A stretch of 50,350 nt of DNA. Source: an uncultured Clostridium sp. GTDB lineage: Bacteria > Bacillota > Clostridia > TANB77 > CAG-508. The notes below the pieces were generated by a model. It was not told the origin of the DNA. It saw only the letters and a program-made list of their open reading frames with translations, and made no database searches. Numbering within the stretch: the first letter of the stretch is position 1; every line of letters begins with the position of its first letter. Made by a program: the position numbers and the translations under genes. The DNA lies in NCBI GenBank assembly GCA_930980855.1, contig CAKNIZ010000013.1, positions 1-50,350 on the forward strand, written 5' to 3'. Shown here one piece after another: positions 8,792 through 18,083 of this stretch.

Positions 8792-9622
8792 TTAAACTAT
8801 TAATATATATTGAATTACTCTTTTTGTTGTTTGATTTCTTTTATTTACGATTTCTCCATTATCCAGAATATCTACTGATCCAGTTATTGATGAGTCTATA
8901 TCATAATCTGGATTATCTTCATCTCCTGAACTACTTAAAACATTATTATAATTGTATTCTCCATTTCTTTCTATAAATCGATAATTTTTACCTATCAATC
9001 CTCTTAGTTCATTATTTGAAGAACCAAAATCTATTGTATAATAAGGTCCTAGCCCATCATTATCATTTGAAAATGAATTTCGTCCTGAATTTGATGTAGT
9101 TCGAGATGTATAATATTTATCAGTTGTTGTTCCATTTATGAATGCTCTTATAAAGCTAAAGTCTGTAGCTTCTGATGCACTCCATGGTTCTCTTCTTACT
9201 TGCTCGTCCTGTATATCAAAACCATATACTCCTCTTGAACCAGAAAGTAAAGAAGAATTTTTTAAATAATTACTATCAGTTTCCGTATAATATAAAACCA
9301 TTGGCTCTATGCTTGCAAATTTACCTGTGCTTTCATCATATCCTGTTCCTCTATAAAATACGACTGTATAATTTTCTTTGTAATATCTATATAAACTAGG
9401 TATTACTGTTTCAACTCCTACTACTCTACTAGAAGCTGCAAGTGCACTAGACTGAGTTTCATCTAGAGTTAATCTATCATAATATTCTTTTACATCTGCT
9501 CCTTGAGCTATTTGTGCAGAGGTTTGTCTTACCATTGTAAAAGAATACATAGCAAGAGATAATGCTGTAACAAAAACTAGCATTGCAAAAGCCATTTTCA
9601 TTGCATCTACTGCATTTTCCAC
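8792..9622 (-). CDS. MENA-type pilin-like protein, long form
   Basis: 276 residues. The N-terminus starts MENAVDAMKMAFAMLVF and continues as one hydrophobic helix to about residue 28, followed by an extracytoplasmic domain. The MENA start is shared with three other proteins of this operon, while the rest of the protein is longer and not obviously similar. A segment at about 35-60 is polar and helical, as in pilin stalks. It probably forms a pilus or pseudopilus subunit; the exact role is unknown. Preceded by an AGGAGG site. Confidence 0.78.
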   Translation of the reverse strand: MENAVDAMKMAFAMLVFVTALSLAMYSFTMVRQTSAQIAQGADVKEYYDRLTLDETQSSALAASSRVVGVETVIPSLYRYYKENYTVVFYRGTGYDESTGKFASIEPMVLYYTETDSNYLKNSSLLSGSRGVYGFDIQDEQVRREPWSASEATDFSFIRAFINGTTTDKYYTSRTTSNSGRNSFSNDNDGLGPYYTIDFGSSNNELRGLIGKNYRFIERNGEYNYNNVLSSSGDEDNPDYDIDSSITGSVDILDNGEIVNKRNQTTKRVIQYILIV

Positions 9623-9640
9623 ATTATCTCCTCCTTAATT

Positions 9641-10240
9641 TTAATCTTCTATTGTTGTTATTTCAACCGACTTTAAATAGCCATTTTTCCAATATCCTGC
9701 TCCATATTCTTCTTTATTATTAAATTTATTACTCTGAGCAGTATTTACTCTATATCTTTTACCGATTTTTATTTCACTAGAGTTGGTTATATTTTCACCA
9801 TCTAGTCTAACATATATCAAATTTCCCACTTCTTCATTTTGTGAGATTGCTTGTCTATTATTTGTTTGTATGTTTTGCATTAATGATCTTACTTGACTTC
9901 CTGAAACATTGCTTCCAAAATAATTTTCAAAATTCATGTTATGCATTTCTACTACTCGTTCTTGTGAAGTGTTTATCGCTTCTTCTGTAAAACCATATAC
10001 ATTATTATATATTAATACACCAAGCATAACAATAAAAATGGCTATTAATATAACTGCAAATATGATAAGAGCTTTATATATGTTAGTAACAGATTTTCCA
10101 GTAAAAATTCTTTGATTAAATGTTATTCCTTCTGATTTTTTTCTTAATCTTAGAAATAAAAACACAGTAAGAGATAATGCGATTATAAAAATTAGTATTA
10201 CTATAATTACTTTTACTGTATCATTTAAATACTCTCCCAT
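9641..10240 (-). CDS. Two-helix protein with internal pilin-like domain
   Basis: 199 residues. A first membrane helix lies at about 10-31 and a second at about 57-80 (KALIIFAVILIAIFIVMLG). From the second helix onward it is a clear paralogue of the next protein upstream: both share LGVxIYNNV, a YFGxxVSGSxV segment and YWKNGYxK near the C-terminus. So a pilin-like domain has been placed behind an extra membrane segment. This cannot be packed like an ordinary pilin unless cut, so it may anchor the fibre base or act as a regulator. Function is inferred. Confidence 0.8.
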   Translation of the reverse strand: MGEYLNDTVKVIIVILIFIIALSLTVFLFLRLRKKSEGITFNQRIFTGKSVTNIYKALIIFAVILIAIFIVMLGVLIYNNVYGFTEEAINTSQERVVEMHNMNFENYFGSNVSGSQVRSLMQNIQTNNRQAISQNEEVGNLIYVRLDGENITNSSEIKIGKRYRVNTAQSNKFNNKEEYGAGYWKNGYLKSVEITTIED

Positions 10241-10263
10241 TATCTCTCCTTTTAATTTTCATA

Positions 10264-10704
10264 TTATGAATTTACTTGTATTACTATAGTTTTAATGTAT
10301 CCGTTTTTCCAATAAGCCTCTCCTGCTGCATCAGTATCAGTATATCCTTCAGTTGCAGGTAAATCTACATTATAAGTTCTTCCTGTTAAGATATCTGAAG
10401 AAGTTACAGGTTGATTACTAGAATCAATAACATAAATATAGTTTCCTATTTTTTCTCCATTTGCATTTGCAGCATTGTTGTTGGCTTGAATTTGTGTAAA
10501 TAATCCTTTAACATTGCTTCCTGATACATAATCACCAAAATATCCTTGGAATGGTGAGTTATGTGCAGAAATTTGTTGTGTATCAAGTGTTCCTGATGTA
10601 GCAACATCTTGTACGTTATTGTAAATAATAACTCCTAATCCAACAATTAAAATTGATACTAAAATTGCGCCTGCAATAATTAATGCTTTTGATGCGTTCT
10701 CCAT
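10264..10704 (-). CDS. MENA-type pilin-like protein, short form
   Basis: 146 residues, the simplest member of the group. MENASKALIIAGAILV begins a single helix to about residue 28, then a small extracytoplasmic domain of about 115 residues. It shares YFGxxVSGSxVKGL and YWKNGYIKT with the 199-residue neighbour. Its size and position make it the best candidate for the major subunit. There is no leader peptide and no Glu at the usual +5 position, so processing by a classical prepilin peptidase is not evident. AGGAGG ribosome site present. Confidence 0.82.
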   Translation of the reverse strand: MENASKALIIAGAILVSILIVGLGVIIYNNVQDVATSGTLDTQQISAHNSPFQGYFGDYVSGSNVKGLFTQIQANNNAANANGEKIGNYIYVIDSSNQPVTSSDILTGRTYNVDLPATEGYTDTDAAGEAYWKNGYIKTIVIQVNS

Positions 10705-10763
10705 AAAATTTTCCTCCTTTGATTTTTTTATTTTAAGTCTTATAGACTAAATCTAATAACTAA

Positions 10764-11189
10764 TTAAATTTCTTCGAAATACAAATATTTTGTAAAATTG
10801 GTTTTGGCATGATATTCTATTTTTGTGCATTTAAATTTAAAATTTGAGTAAAAGTTTATAAAGTTTTCTATACCGTTTATAGAAATACTTTCAGTTCTAA
10901 TAATTTCCTCAGCTTCTTTAAATTTAATTTCAATTATTATAGAATTAGTTTCATTTTCAATATAGAAACCATTTTCATCTTTTTGTACTTCATTCTTTTC
11001 ATTTCTATCTATTGTTTTATTTATAATAGTTGCAAGTTCTGTTCCTGTTATTTCTTTATTATAAATATCAGTATACATTTTATTATTTTCTTCAATTTGC
11101 AAATTATTTATTCTATAACTTGCAAACATGTATGAAATACTTCCTACAGCTATTATAACAATTATCGATAAAATTATATATTTTTTCAT
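10764..11189 (-). CDS. Small membrane-anchored protein of unknown function
   Basis: 141 residues with a Lys-rich start and one hydrophobic helix at about residues 4-24, then an extracytoplasmic domain rich in Lys, Glu, Ile and Asn. It differs from its neighbours: it has no MENA start, a normal positive-inside anchor, and a lower share of Ser/Gly. It lies inside the pilus operon between two pilin-like genes, next to palindrome E4. It may be an assembly factor or an unrelated insertion; I do not recognise the family. Confidence 0.7.
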   Translation of the reverse strand: MKKYIILSIIVIIAVGSISYMFASYRINNLQIEENNKMYTDIYNKEITGTELATIINKTIDRNEKNEVQKDENGFYIENETNSIIIEIKFKEAEEIIRTESISINGIENFINFYSNFKFKCTKIEYHAKTNFTKYLYFEEI

Positions 11190-11245
11190 TTATTTCCTCT
11201 TAAGATTATAGCATTTGCAAAATTATTATGCAATATTTTATTATG

Positions 11246-11330
11246 ATTTTGTATATTAAAGATTTTGTAGCCACGCGCAGCTTGGAACTTCGTTCCGGCA
11301 AGTGGCAAAAAATCTTTTAATATACAAATT
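11246..11330. repeat. Palindromic element E4 (family A, shortest core)
   Basis: ATTTTGTATATTAAAGATTTTG pairs with AAAATCTTTTAATATACAAATT. The inner stem is CCAC/GTGG instead of TTCC/GGAA in other copies, a compensatory change. The core keeps CGCGCAGCTTGGA and GGCAAG. Located inside the pilus operon. Confidence 0.78.
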
Positions 11331-11339
11331 TATATACCT

Positions 11340-11900
11340 CTAATTTCTAATAATATTATACCCATTTAATATTGCATTTGCATAATTTCCTGATGCATCA
11401 TATATTGGGTGAAAAACTATTTTTGTTACTAATCCTGTTCTTTGATTAAATGTAATATCATTTTCTGTTGTTGAAGCTGTAATTGTTATTTCAGCAGCAG
11501 AATCATTGATATTATCTATTCTTACATTTGTTAAATTGCAGTAATAATATGTTGAATTTCCATTGTTAGTTAAAAATTCATTAATATCATTAGATATTAC
11601 ACTGGTTCCATCTATAAAAACATCTGTATAATAGTCATCGCCAGGACTTGCTTCATATCTTGCATTATTTTGTTTTGCAAAATTTACAATAGATGCTATA
11701 TCTTGTGAACTTATATTTGCTCTATATGCTAAATTTGTAAATCTTACATTAAATTGATTTATTTCTGATTCGCTAATTTGTTTATTAACATTTCGTGAAT
11801 AGCTTCCAAAGCTAAATACTATATAAGAAGCTAATGAAAGAATCATTACACCAATTAGAACTTCTCCTGCCATTATTAATGCTTTAGATGCATTTTCCAT
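11340..11900 (-). CDS. MENA-type pilin-like protein
   Basis: 186 residues. It begins MENASKALIMAGEVLIGVMIL, a hydrophobic helix to about residue 30, then an extracytoplasmic domain. It is a paralogue of the adjacent 189-residue protein: both have an xFNxRF segment near residue 50 and a following helix ending in NxAxxxNxRY/F. A small extra-cytoplasmic beta domain follows. Likely a minor pilin, with the neighbour forming a pair. The GGAGGAG ribosome site is strong. Confidence 0.8.
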   Translation of the reverse strand: MENASKALIMAGEVLIGVMILSLASYIVFSFGSYSRNVNKQISESEINQFNVRFTNLAYRANISSQDIASIVNFAKQNNARYEASPGDDYYTDVFIDGTSVISNDINEFLTNNGNSTYYYCNLTNVRIDNINDSAAEITITASTTENDITFNQRTGLVTKIVFHPIYDASGNYANAILNGYNIIRN

Positions 11901-11920
11901 TAGCTCCTCCTCCCATCATT

Positions 11921-12490
11921 TTATCTTGAATTAACAACTTTGACTTGTTCAAATTCCATTCTTTTTACTCTTCCAAGTCCATGGTTGTTTGTTCCAGTCA
12001 TATCATCACGTTCATTATCATAAACAACTTTTGTACATTCAAAATACATTTCTTTGAATTGATTTCTATTATTAGGGTCTGTAGCATTTTCTAGTCGTGG
12101 TTCATATATTTCTTCAATATATTTAATCATATCAAAATAGCTATTATCATAAGCATATCTTTGAGCACTTGTTGCTTCTGGTAAATTTGCCCCTTGTGTA
12201 TCTAATTTTGCTATTATTTCAACTTGATAATATCCTTCATCTTCTCTAAATCTTGAATTGTAGTCTCTGGCTAAATTAGCTAATGATATCATTTGATATC
12301 CTCTAACTGAACCTCTATTATATGCTTCAAATCTTGAGTTAAATTCTGCTATCTGCTCTAATGCTTCTGTTTCAACATTGGTTCTTTGAAAACTTGAGAT
12401 ATTATTGTATCCCCAGACAAGTAACCCAACTATTAACATTGCAATTAGCATTCCTCCAGCAATGATGAAGGCTTTTGTTGCATTCTCCAT
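11921..12490 (-). CDS. MENA-type pilin-like protein, first in the series
   Basis: 189 residues. MENATKAFIIAGGMLIAMLIVGLLV is a near-N-terminal helix to about residue 28. The polar region after it (EFNSRFEAYNRGSVRGYQMIS) aligns with the 186-residue neighbour, as does NLARDYNSRF. It sits 15 bp after the platform-protein gene, so it is translated from the same message as the secretion motor. Likely pilus subunit. No leader peptide is visible. Confidence 0.8.
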   Translation of the reverse strand: MENATKAFIIAGGMLIAMLIVGLLVWGYNNISSFQRTNVETEALEQIAEFNSRFEAYNRGSVRGYQMISLANLARDYNSRFREDEGYYQVEIIAKLDTQGANLPEATSAQRYAYDNSYFDMIKYIEEIYEPRLENATDPNNRNQFKEMYFECTKVVYDNERDDMTGTNNHGLGRVKRMEFEQVKVVNSR

Positions 12491-12505
12491 ATTATTTCAC
12501 CTTTC

Positions 12506-14587
12506 TTACGCATTCATCGCAGACATTGTATTAAATGATGAAGTCATACTTGTTAATCCTATTACAACTAATGGTACAACTAAATATCCAACAAATATGC
12601 CAACAAGTGGTGTAAATCCAATTGCTCTTCCTATCATACCTTTCTTAGAAATTAATCTTTCATTAGCCTCTTTTCTCTTAGCTTGGTAATATTCTCTATC
12701 TGTATCTAATTCATCAAAAGCTTCTCTGATAGGAACTTTTTCAACAGCTGTTTGCAAACTTTCTATAATTCTTATTAATGGTTGGAATGAAATTTCTTCT
12801 TTCATATCTTCTAATGATTCCCAAGCTCCACTTTCATAGTTATTTAAACATTTTGAAATTGGTTCTTTGAATATATCAGCATATCTTTCCATCCACTCTA
12901 ATATCATCTCAACATCAGCTCTTTCTAATCTCATAAGCATTAGGATAATTGTTTGATATTGCATAACTTCGTCTTCCATAGACATTTTCCTAATTATAAC
13001 TTGGAATTTTAGAACTAATATTGGTGCTGCATAACCTATTATTGCGAATACCATTGCCATTAATATTTCAAACCATTTTAGGTATTCTGAATTTATTGTT
13101 TGTAGTTTTTCTAAAATTTGCTCTGCATTTGTTTGAATTACATCATCGTCTGCATCTCTATAATATGTTGACCTTTCCATTTCCCATTTGATGTCTTCTA
13201 TAGTTGTGTCTAACTGACCTCTAAACATGTCCAAGAAATAGTTGTGAATTTTGGTTGTTTCCATAGCCTTTTCTAGGTCTTTTCCTTCTAATGAACCAAT
13301 GAGGTCATAATCTGTCGTCGGCTCTGTATATATGTAATTTATCTGAACTTGATGAAGAGCAATAAACATTATAATTGATGCAATAAAAACTACTATAGTC
13401 AATACTATTCTGTTTACATATAGCCATTCAATTTTTTGCTTAGATGCTGCATCTTTAAGTGCTTTTTTAATTTTTCTTCTTTCTGCAGTACCGTCTTTAG
13501 GGATAAACAAATCCACAAATTTCTTTACTGGTTTTATACTATATAGTTTTGCTTGCCATGGATTTTGATTATTTTCTAGTTTTATATTTACTGAACCATT
13601 ATCTTTTAATTTTCTAATAAGTATATAGCATATAAAAGTTACTAATAATATTACTATTTGTACTATCATTCCTTGCTTACCATTATAGAATGATTCTGTA
13701 AATCCAAAGTTACTTACTGCCCAGCTTTTTAATGGTTCTAGCATTATCATCGGAACTATTGAAATAATAGATAAACTTTGGAATGTATAATTTAATTTAT
13801 CCCTTTTTAATATTTCCAATTGCATTTCTTGAGTAATATTATCTAGGTTTTTTAAGTATAGTGATACACCATCTACTTTTCTATCACCAAATTCTTGTGT
13901 TAGATAAGAAATTCCAGCAAATTCTTTTAAGTAATTGTTTGGTGCTACATCATAATATTTTTCAAGTTCTGTTTCTGGGTCTTCTGAATTTAATATATTG
14001 TAAATTTTTTCTGCTTGTCTTGATATTTCAACATGTTCATCATCTTGTGCAGTTTGATATATTGCTTCACCAACCATGTTAGTTTCATGATATGAATGTC
14101 TCATTGCTGCAAAGAAATCTATTTGCTGATTAAGTAAATTATTATCAATTTTATCTACCATTCCATCTACTAAACTGTCTATAATAAATAGTTCAAATAC
14201 TAAAATTATAAACATAATTAGGAAATTAGAGCGTGTAAATAGTATAACTAATATTGTAATAGGTATTATTATTGCTAAAGCCTTAGTTATAATTTTTGAT
14301 GCTTGCAATCTAGTTAAATACTCATCATCTATATTAATTATTTCTAGTCTTCTTCTTAATTTTAACAAGTATCTTCTTAAAAATGGTAATCTTAAGTATC
14401 TAACATATAATTTTTGGTACATAACTTCTGAAGAAAAATTATTTTCTCTTGTACCTTTTCTAAGTCTTTCTATTCTTGCTACGTCTGAACTCTGTAATTT
14501 TTTTCTTATTAAAAGATAGGCAACAACTATGACAAAAAACAAGAATCCTATAACGCCCATTAATATTATTATTGTATCATTTGACAT
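12506..14587 (-). CDS. Fused TadB-TadC-like inner-membrane platform protein
   Basis: 693 residues. Two copies of a T2SS GspF/TadC-type domain are joined in one chain. The N-terminal half has a helix at about 7-27, a hydrophobic region at about 96-140, a cytoplasmic helical domain with a VGEAIYQTAQ segment, and two helices at about 265-325. The C-terminal half repeats the plan with helices near 395-413, 510-535 and 650-682, and the cytoplasmic segment RLERADVEMILEWMERYA. In standard Tad systems TadB and TadC are separate; here a single gene replaces both. It lies between the ATPase and the pilin-like genes, as expected of a pilus platform. Confidence 0.85.
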   Translation of the reverse strand: MSNDTIIILMGVIGFLFFVIVVAYLLIRKKLQSSDVARIERLRKGTRENNFSSEVMYQKLYVRYLRLPFLRRYLLKLRRRLEIINIDDEYLTRLQASKIITKALAIIIPITILVILFTRSNFLIMFIILVFELFIIDSLVDGMVDKIDNNLLNQQIDFFAAMRHSYHETNMVGEAIYQTAQDDEHVEISRQAEKIYNILNSEDPETELEKYYDVAPNNYLKEFAGISYLTQEFGDRKVDGVSLYLKNLDNITQEMQLEILKRDKLNYTFQSLSIISIVPMIMLEPLKSWAVSNFGFTESFYNGKQGMIVQIVILLVTFICYILIRKLKDNGSVNIKLENNQNPWQAKLYSIKPVKKFVDLFIPKDGTAERRKIKKALKDAASKQKIEWLYVNRIVLTIVVFIASIIMFIALHQVQINYIYTEPTTDYDLIGSLEGKDLEKAMETTKIHNYFLDMFRGQLDTTIEDIKWEMERSTYYRDADDDVIQTNAEQILEKLQTINSEYLKWFEILMAMVFAIIGYAAPILVLKFQVIIRKMSMEDEVMQYQTIILMLMRLERADVEMILEWMERYADIFKEPISKCLNNYESGAWESLEDMKEEISFQPLIRIIESLQTAVEKVPIREAFDELDTDREYYQAKRKEANERLISKKGMIGRAIGFTPLVGIFVGYLVVPLVVIGLTSMTSSFNTMSAMNA

Positions 14588-14613
14588 TTAGAGTTACCTC
14601 CCTTTTTGTTTTA

Positions 14614-16518
14614 CTAATTTTCGCTTCTAGCATTAATTTTTTCTCCCCAAGTTTTTTGCACAAAATCTGCAAAATCTTTTGCATCTGTATCATCCATATT
14701 TAAAAGCATTTCTTTTAAATTCTCATCAGATATTTTATGTGTCATAACATATTTTCCATCTTGATATTCTAGTATGTTCACATATTTATATAATTCTTTG
14801 TTTGTTTCTTTTGTATAATATTTTGTTGTATTATCGACAAACTTTTCAAATTTTCCCTCTAATGTTTTTTCTTTTCTATAGTCAAAAGTATAGTCATTAA
14901 CATCTTCAACTGGTATACATTCTGTTATTCTTTCAACATATCTTTTTCCTTTAAAGTCTTTTGTTAAATGTATATCAAAGTTTAATACTTGAACAACTTG
15001 CTCTTCTGCTGTTTTTTCATTAGTAAATACACCTGTTCTAAGCATTGAGTTACGAAGTGCTGTAACTAAGTTAGGGAATGTTTTTGCGTGGTGTGTAAAT
15101 AATGTAAATTTAGAAGCAACTTGGGCTGCTTGTATCATCCAAGATGCAACAGGGTCTGTTGCAACCTCACCTATGATATTAACAGAACCGTCAGTTTTTT
15201 TCTGAACATCAAGACCTTGTTGTCCTGAAATTGTATCTGTTTCTCTAAATGTTAATATGTTTCTTGTTGGATATATTTTTCTTAAGTGAAGCTCGAATGC
15301 AGTTTCCTGAACACGAATGTTCATTGTTTCATATATATTTTCTATCATACCCATAAGCATTGTTGTTTTACCACAACCTTGTTCACCAGTTATTGAGATG
15401 ATTCTTGCTCCTTTAACTAGATATTTTAGAAGCTCTATTGTTTCTGTACTTCCTTCTTCACCTTTAAACCACTGTTCAAGTGTTGAACGTTTTACGTCGA
15501 ATTTTCTTACGAAAAATGCCCATGTTTCTGAGAAACTTGGTCTAACAACAACGACACGAGAACCGTCTTTCATTTCATTAATTTTGTAACCATTTGTATC
15601 TGAAAGCTGTCCTGGGTTATTGTATTTATATATGTTTTGACATACTCTTTTTAATTCTGCTTCTGTTCCAAATGAAAGGAATGCTAATCTAATTGATTTT
15701 CCTTGGAAAAATATCCATATACTATCACATGCTCTAGGAACTTTGTGTTCCATAACTTGAGATAGATAACTTGAGTCTGTTTGTGCAACCTGGCTTAAGA
15801 AACTTTCTGGCATACCAGATACACCACCAGACACACCATCTATATTCATATCCCTTACTTCATCTATTGAACTATATCCTTTGTATTTTTGATAAATTCT
15901 TTGTACTATTACATTTAATTTGTCATCATATGTAAGTGTATAATTTTCTTTTTCATATATTTCACTAATTTCTTCTGGGGTTATTACATAAGAAGGTTTT
16001 GTTTCCCCCGATGTATATTTTAATCTTGCTAAATCGTATTTTTTTATTAATTGTGTTAATGCTTCATATCCAAAATCTTTTTGGTACATATATATTAATA
16101 CATCAAATTTATCTTGTGCTGTAAGAAGTGATGGAACATCAAAAGGAATAGCCTTAGATATATTTGTTTCATCAACACCATATTCTTGAGAAAGCAAGTC
16201 ATATATAAGTTCTTTTACATATTTTTTATCGTTTACATCTCCATATGTACAACCTTTTAATGCCTTTTTTAATTCATACTTTTTGCTTTTTCTTCTTTTT
16301 AATTCTTCTTCTGGTAATCCTAGGTCATAAAGATTAACTTTTGTAATTTCATCAAGTCTTTTTTTAACAAAGTTCATCATCATATCTAGTGTATATGTTT
16401 TATCATCAACAACAACTTGTTCTTCAACTTTTGCCTCTTTGTTCTTCTTTATTACCCTTAAGACTATCATTACGCCGATAGCTAATACAGCAATGATTAA
16501 AATTATATTAAGAAACAT
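14614..16518 (-). CDS. CpaF/TadA-like secretion ATPase with N-terminal membrane helix
   Basis: 634 residues. The C-terminal half is a type II/IV secretion ATPase: Walker A GEQGCGKTT at about 378-386, the Asp/Glu region at about 405-430, the Walker B-like NIIGEV at 447-452 and the His box TLFTHHAKT with His476/477. It should power fibre assembly with the platform protein. Unlike most CpaF proteins it starts with a hydrophobic helix (residues 2-22), which would tie the motor to the membrane, followed by a charged linker and an all-alpha N-domain. Ribosome site AAGGAAGGAG. Confidence 0.9.
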   Translation of the reverse strand: MFLNIILIIAVLAIGVMIVLRVIKKNKEAKVEEQVVVDDKTYTLDMMMNFVKKRLDEITKVNLYDLGLPEEELKRRKSKKYELKKALKGCTYGDVNDKKYVKELIYDLLSQEYGVDETNISKAIPFDVPSLLTAQDKFDVLIYMYQKDFGYEALTQLIKKYDLARLKYTSGETKPSYVITPEEISEIYEKENYTLTYDDKLNVIVQRIYQKYKGYSSIDEVRDMNIDGVSGGVSGMPESFLSQVAQTDSSYLSQVMEHKVPRACDSIWIFFQGKSIRLAFLSFGTEAELKRVCQNIYKYNNPGQLSDTNGYKINEMKDGSRVVVVRPSFSETWAFFVRKFDVKRSTLEQWFKGEEGSTETIELLKYLVKGARIISITGEQGCGKTTMLMGMIENIYETMNIRVQETAFELHLRKIYPTRNILTFRETDTISGQQGLDVQKKTDGSVNIIGEVATDPVASWMIQAAQVASKFTLFTHHAKTFPNLVTALRNSMLRTGVFTNEKTAEEQVVQVLNFDIHLTKDFKGKRYVERITECIPVEDVNDYTFDYRKEKTLEGKFEKFVDNTTKYYTKETNKELYKYVNILEYQDGKYVMTHKISDENLKEMLLNMDDTDAKDFADFVQKTWGEKINARSEN

Positions 16519-16539
16519 GATTTTGCTCCTTCCTTTTTC

Positions 16540-17379
16540 TTAAATAAGTCCGTTTCTTTTTTCTTGCATTTTATATTCTAACATTTGTGATGTTCCTCTT
16601 AATTGATTTACAAAAAATGTATCTTTGTTATCATATCCTTGTATTTTCTGTACCTTTAGGAAATAATCTACTATTCTTCCTTCAGAACATTCGTCTGAAA
16701 ATAATACATTATATGGAACAACCATTGGTATATTTTTTTCTTTTAAAAATCTTGCAACATTTTTATTAGAATATTTTGAGTTTGGGTTATATCTTCCTAA
16801 CATTAGCAGTACATTTTTTTTATTATAAAAATTATTGGCAGTTTTTAGTTTTATAAAATTAATTATAGATGACATTGACTGTTTTAAACTTACAACCACC
16901 AAGTCTGAAATGTTTAGCATTTTTTCTTTACTTTCTTTTGTAATTTTTCCGCTTAAATCAACTAATACTATATCGTAAAAAGAATTCGCTATTTCAGCCA
17001 ATTGTGCAAAATTTTCTGCTAAATTTAAATATATCTTGTAGTCCGGTGTTTTTGGAGATTGCAGTACATCCAATCTATCTTGTAAAACTGGTTTTGAATA
17101 GCTTTTTATAACTTCTCCTGAAACTCTATTACTTGCTAAAGTTCTAACTAATCCTTCAATTCCATTTGAAACATCTAGTCTGTTGGCTCTTGCAAATAAT
17201 CCAGTTTTTGTATTATTAGCATTCCAAAAACAATTTTCCAATGTAGTATCCATAAAATCTGTTGAAAACACAAGTATTTTGTAATTATGCTCAATAGCCA
17301 TAGCAGTTGCTATAGCTGCTATGGACATTGATTGACCTGTTTCTTTCATATCTTCACTAACAAATGTTATTATGGACAT
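16540..17379 (-). CDS. CpaE/TadZ-like protein with degenerate P-loop
   Basis: 279 residues with a MinD/ParA-type fold pattern: beta strand MSIITFVSE, a loop where the Walker A should be, a long helix, then KILVFSTD and a Walker B-like strand DIVLVDLSG. The deviant Walker A lysines are lost: the loop reads KETGQSMS where MinD has KGGxGKT. This matches TadZ/CpaE proteins, some of which are known to be atypical in this motif. Such proteins place the pilus machine at a cell pole. It is followed closely by the ATPase gene and preceded by a second, related gene. Confidence 0.75.
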   Translation of the reverse strand: MSIITFVSEDMKETGQSMSIAAIATAMAIEHNYKILVFSTDFMDTTLENCFWNANNTKTGLFARANRLDVSNGIEGLVRTLASNRVSGEVIKSYSKPVLQDRLDVLQSPKTPDYKIYLNLAENFAQLAEIANSFYDIVLVDLSGKITKESKEKMLNISDLVVVSLKQSMSSIINFIKLKTANNFYNKKNVLLMLGRYNPNSKYSNKNVARFLKEKNIPMVVPYNVLFSDECSEGRIVDYFLKVQKIQGYDNKDTFFVNQLRGTSQMLEYKMQEKRNGLI

Positions 17380-17382
17380 TTT

Positions 17383-18066
17383 CTAAACCTTTCTATTTAT
17401 CATTCTTCTTATTGAATTTTGATCTATAATTCCTTCCAAAATCATAGAAATTATATATTCTATTCCATCTTTATATGTTTGACTATAATTCTTTATGTTT
17501 ATTTGTTTTGTCAATTGGTTTGATAAAGTAACTCTTCTATCTTCATCTATATCTGGAAATATTACCTTTTCTTCTCTCCATGACACTGAATAATTTTGTA
17601 ATATATAATCTAAGTATTCGTCATGTTTATTTTCTAAGTCAGATGAAACTATTACTTTTACTAATGAAATATTTGTAGTAACAACAGATAATATTTCTAA
17701 ATTTCTCTGTAATTCAAATTCGTCATATGAGGTTACATAGAAGTTCATTTTTGAATTTTCTACCATGAAAGACCTCATAGTTTGTGGATTATCTGTATCA
17801 ACAAGTATAAAATCATAATCTAAATTTGGCTTTTGCAAATAGTTTGCTATACTCATTAAGTTCATAAATCCAACTGCTACATCTATTCCATCATATTCAC
17901 TTACATAAGTAGGAGCTTGAGATACTCTTGGTATTACATATCTTAATCTTTGCATTATGGTTGCATCTACTATTAAAACGCTTTTATTTAATTTGCTTAT
18001 TATCTTAGCTATATTAAGTATTAAATCCTTTTTATCATAAGCTCCTATAAAACCTATTTGTTCCAA
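17383..18066 (-). CDS. Second MinD/CpaE-like protein without Walker A
   Basis: 227 residues starting at TTG, supported by an AAGGAAAG site. The first strand QIGFIGAY leads into DKKDLILNIAKII, with no Gly-Lys-Thr, so ATP binding by the usual loop is unlikely. SVLIVDAT and DFILVDTDNPQ correspond to the other strands of the MinD-like fold. It lies 3 bp before the 279-residue protein and could form a heterodimer with it. A paired arrangement of two degenerate copies is uncommon; function is inferred from the locus. Confidence 0.7.
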   Translation of the reverse strand: MEQIGFIGAYDKKDLILNIAKIISKLNKSVLIVDATIMQRLRYVIPRVSQAPTYVSEYDGIDVAVGFMNLMSIANYLQKPNLDYDFILVDTDNPQTMRSFMVENSKMNFYVTSYDEFELQRNLEILSVVTTNISLVKVIVSSDLENKHDEYLDYILQNYSVSWREEKVIFPDIDEDRRVTLSNQLTKQINIKNYSQTYKDGIEYIISMILEGIIDQNSIRRMINRKV

Positions 18067-18083
18067 AATACTCTTTCCTTCCT

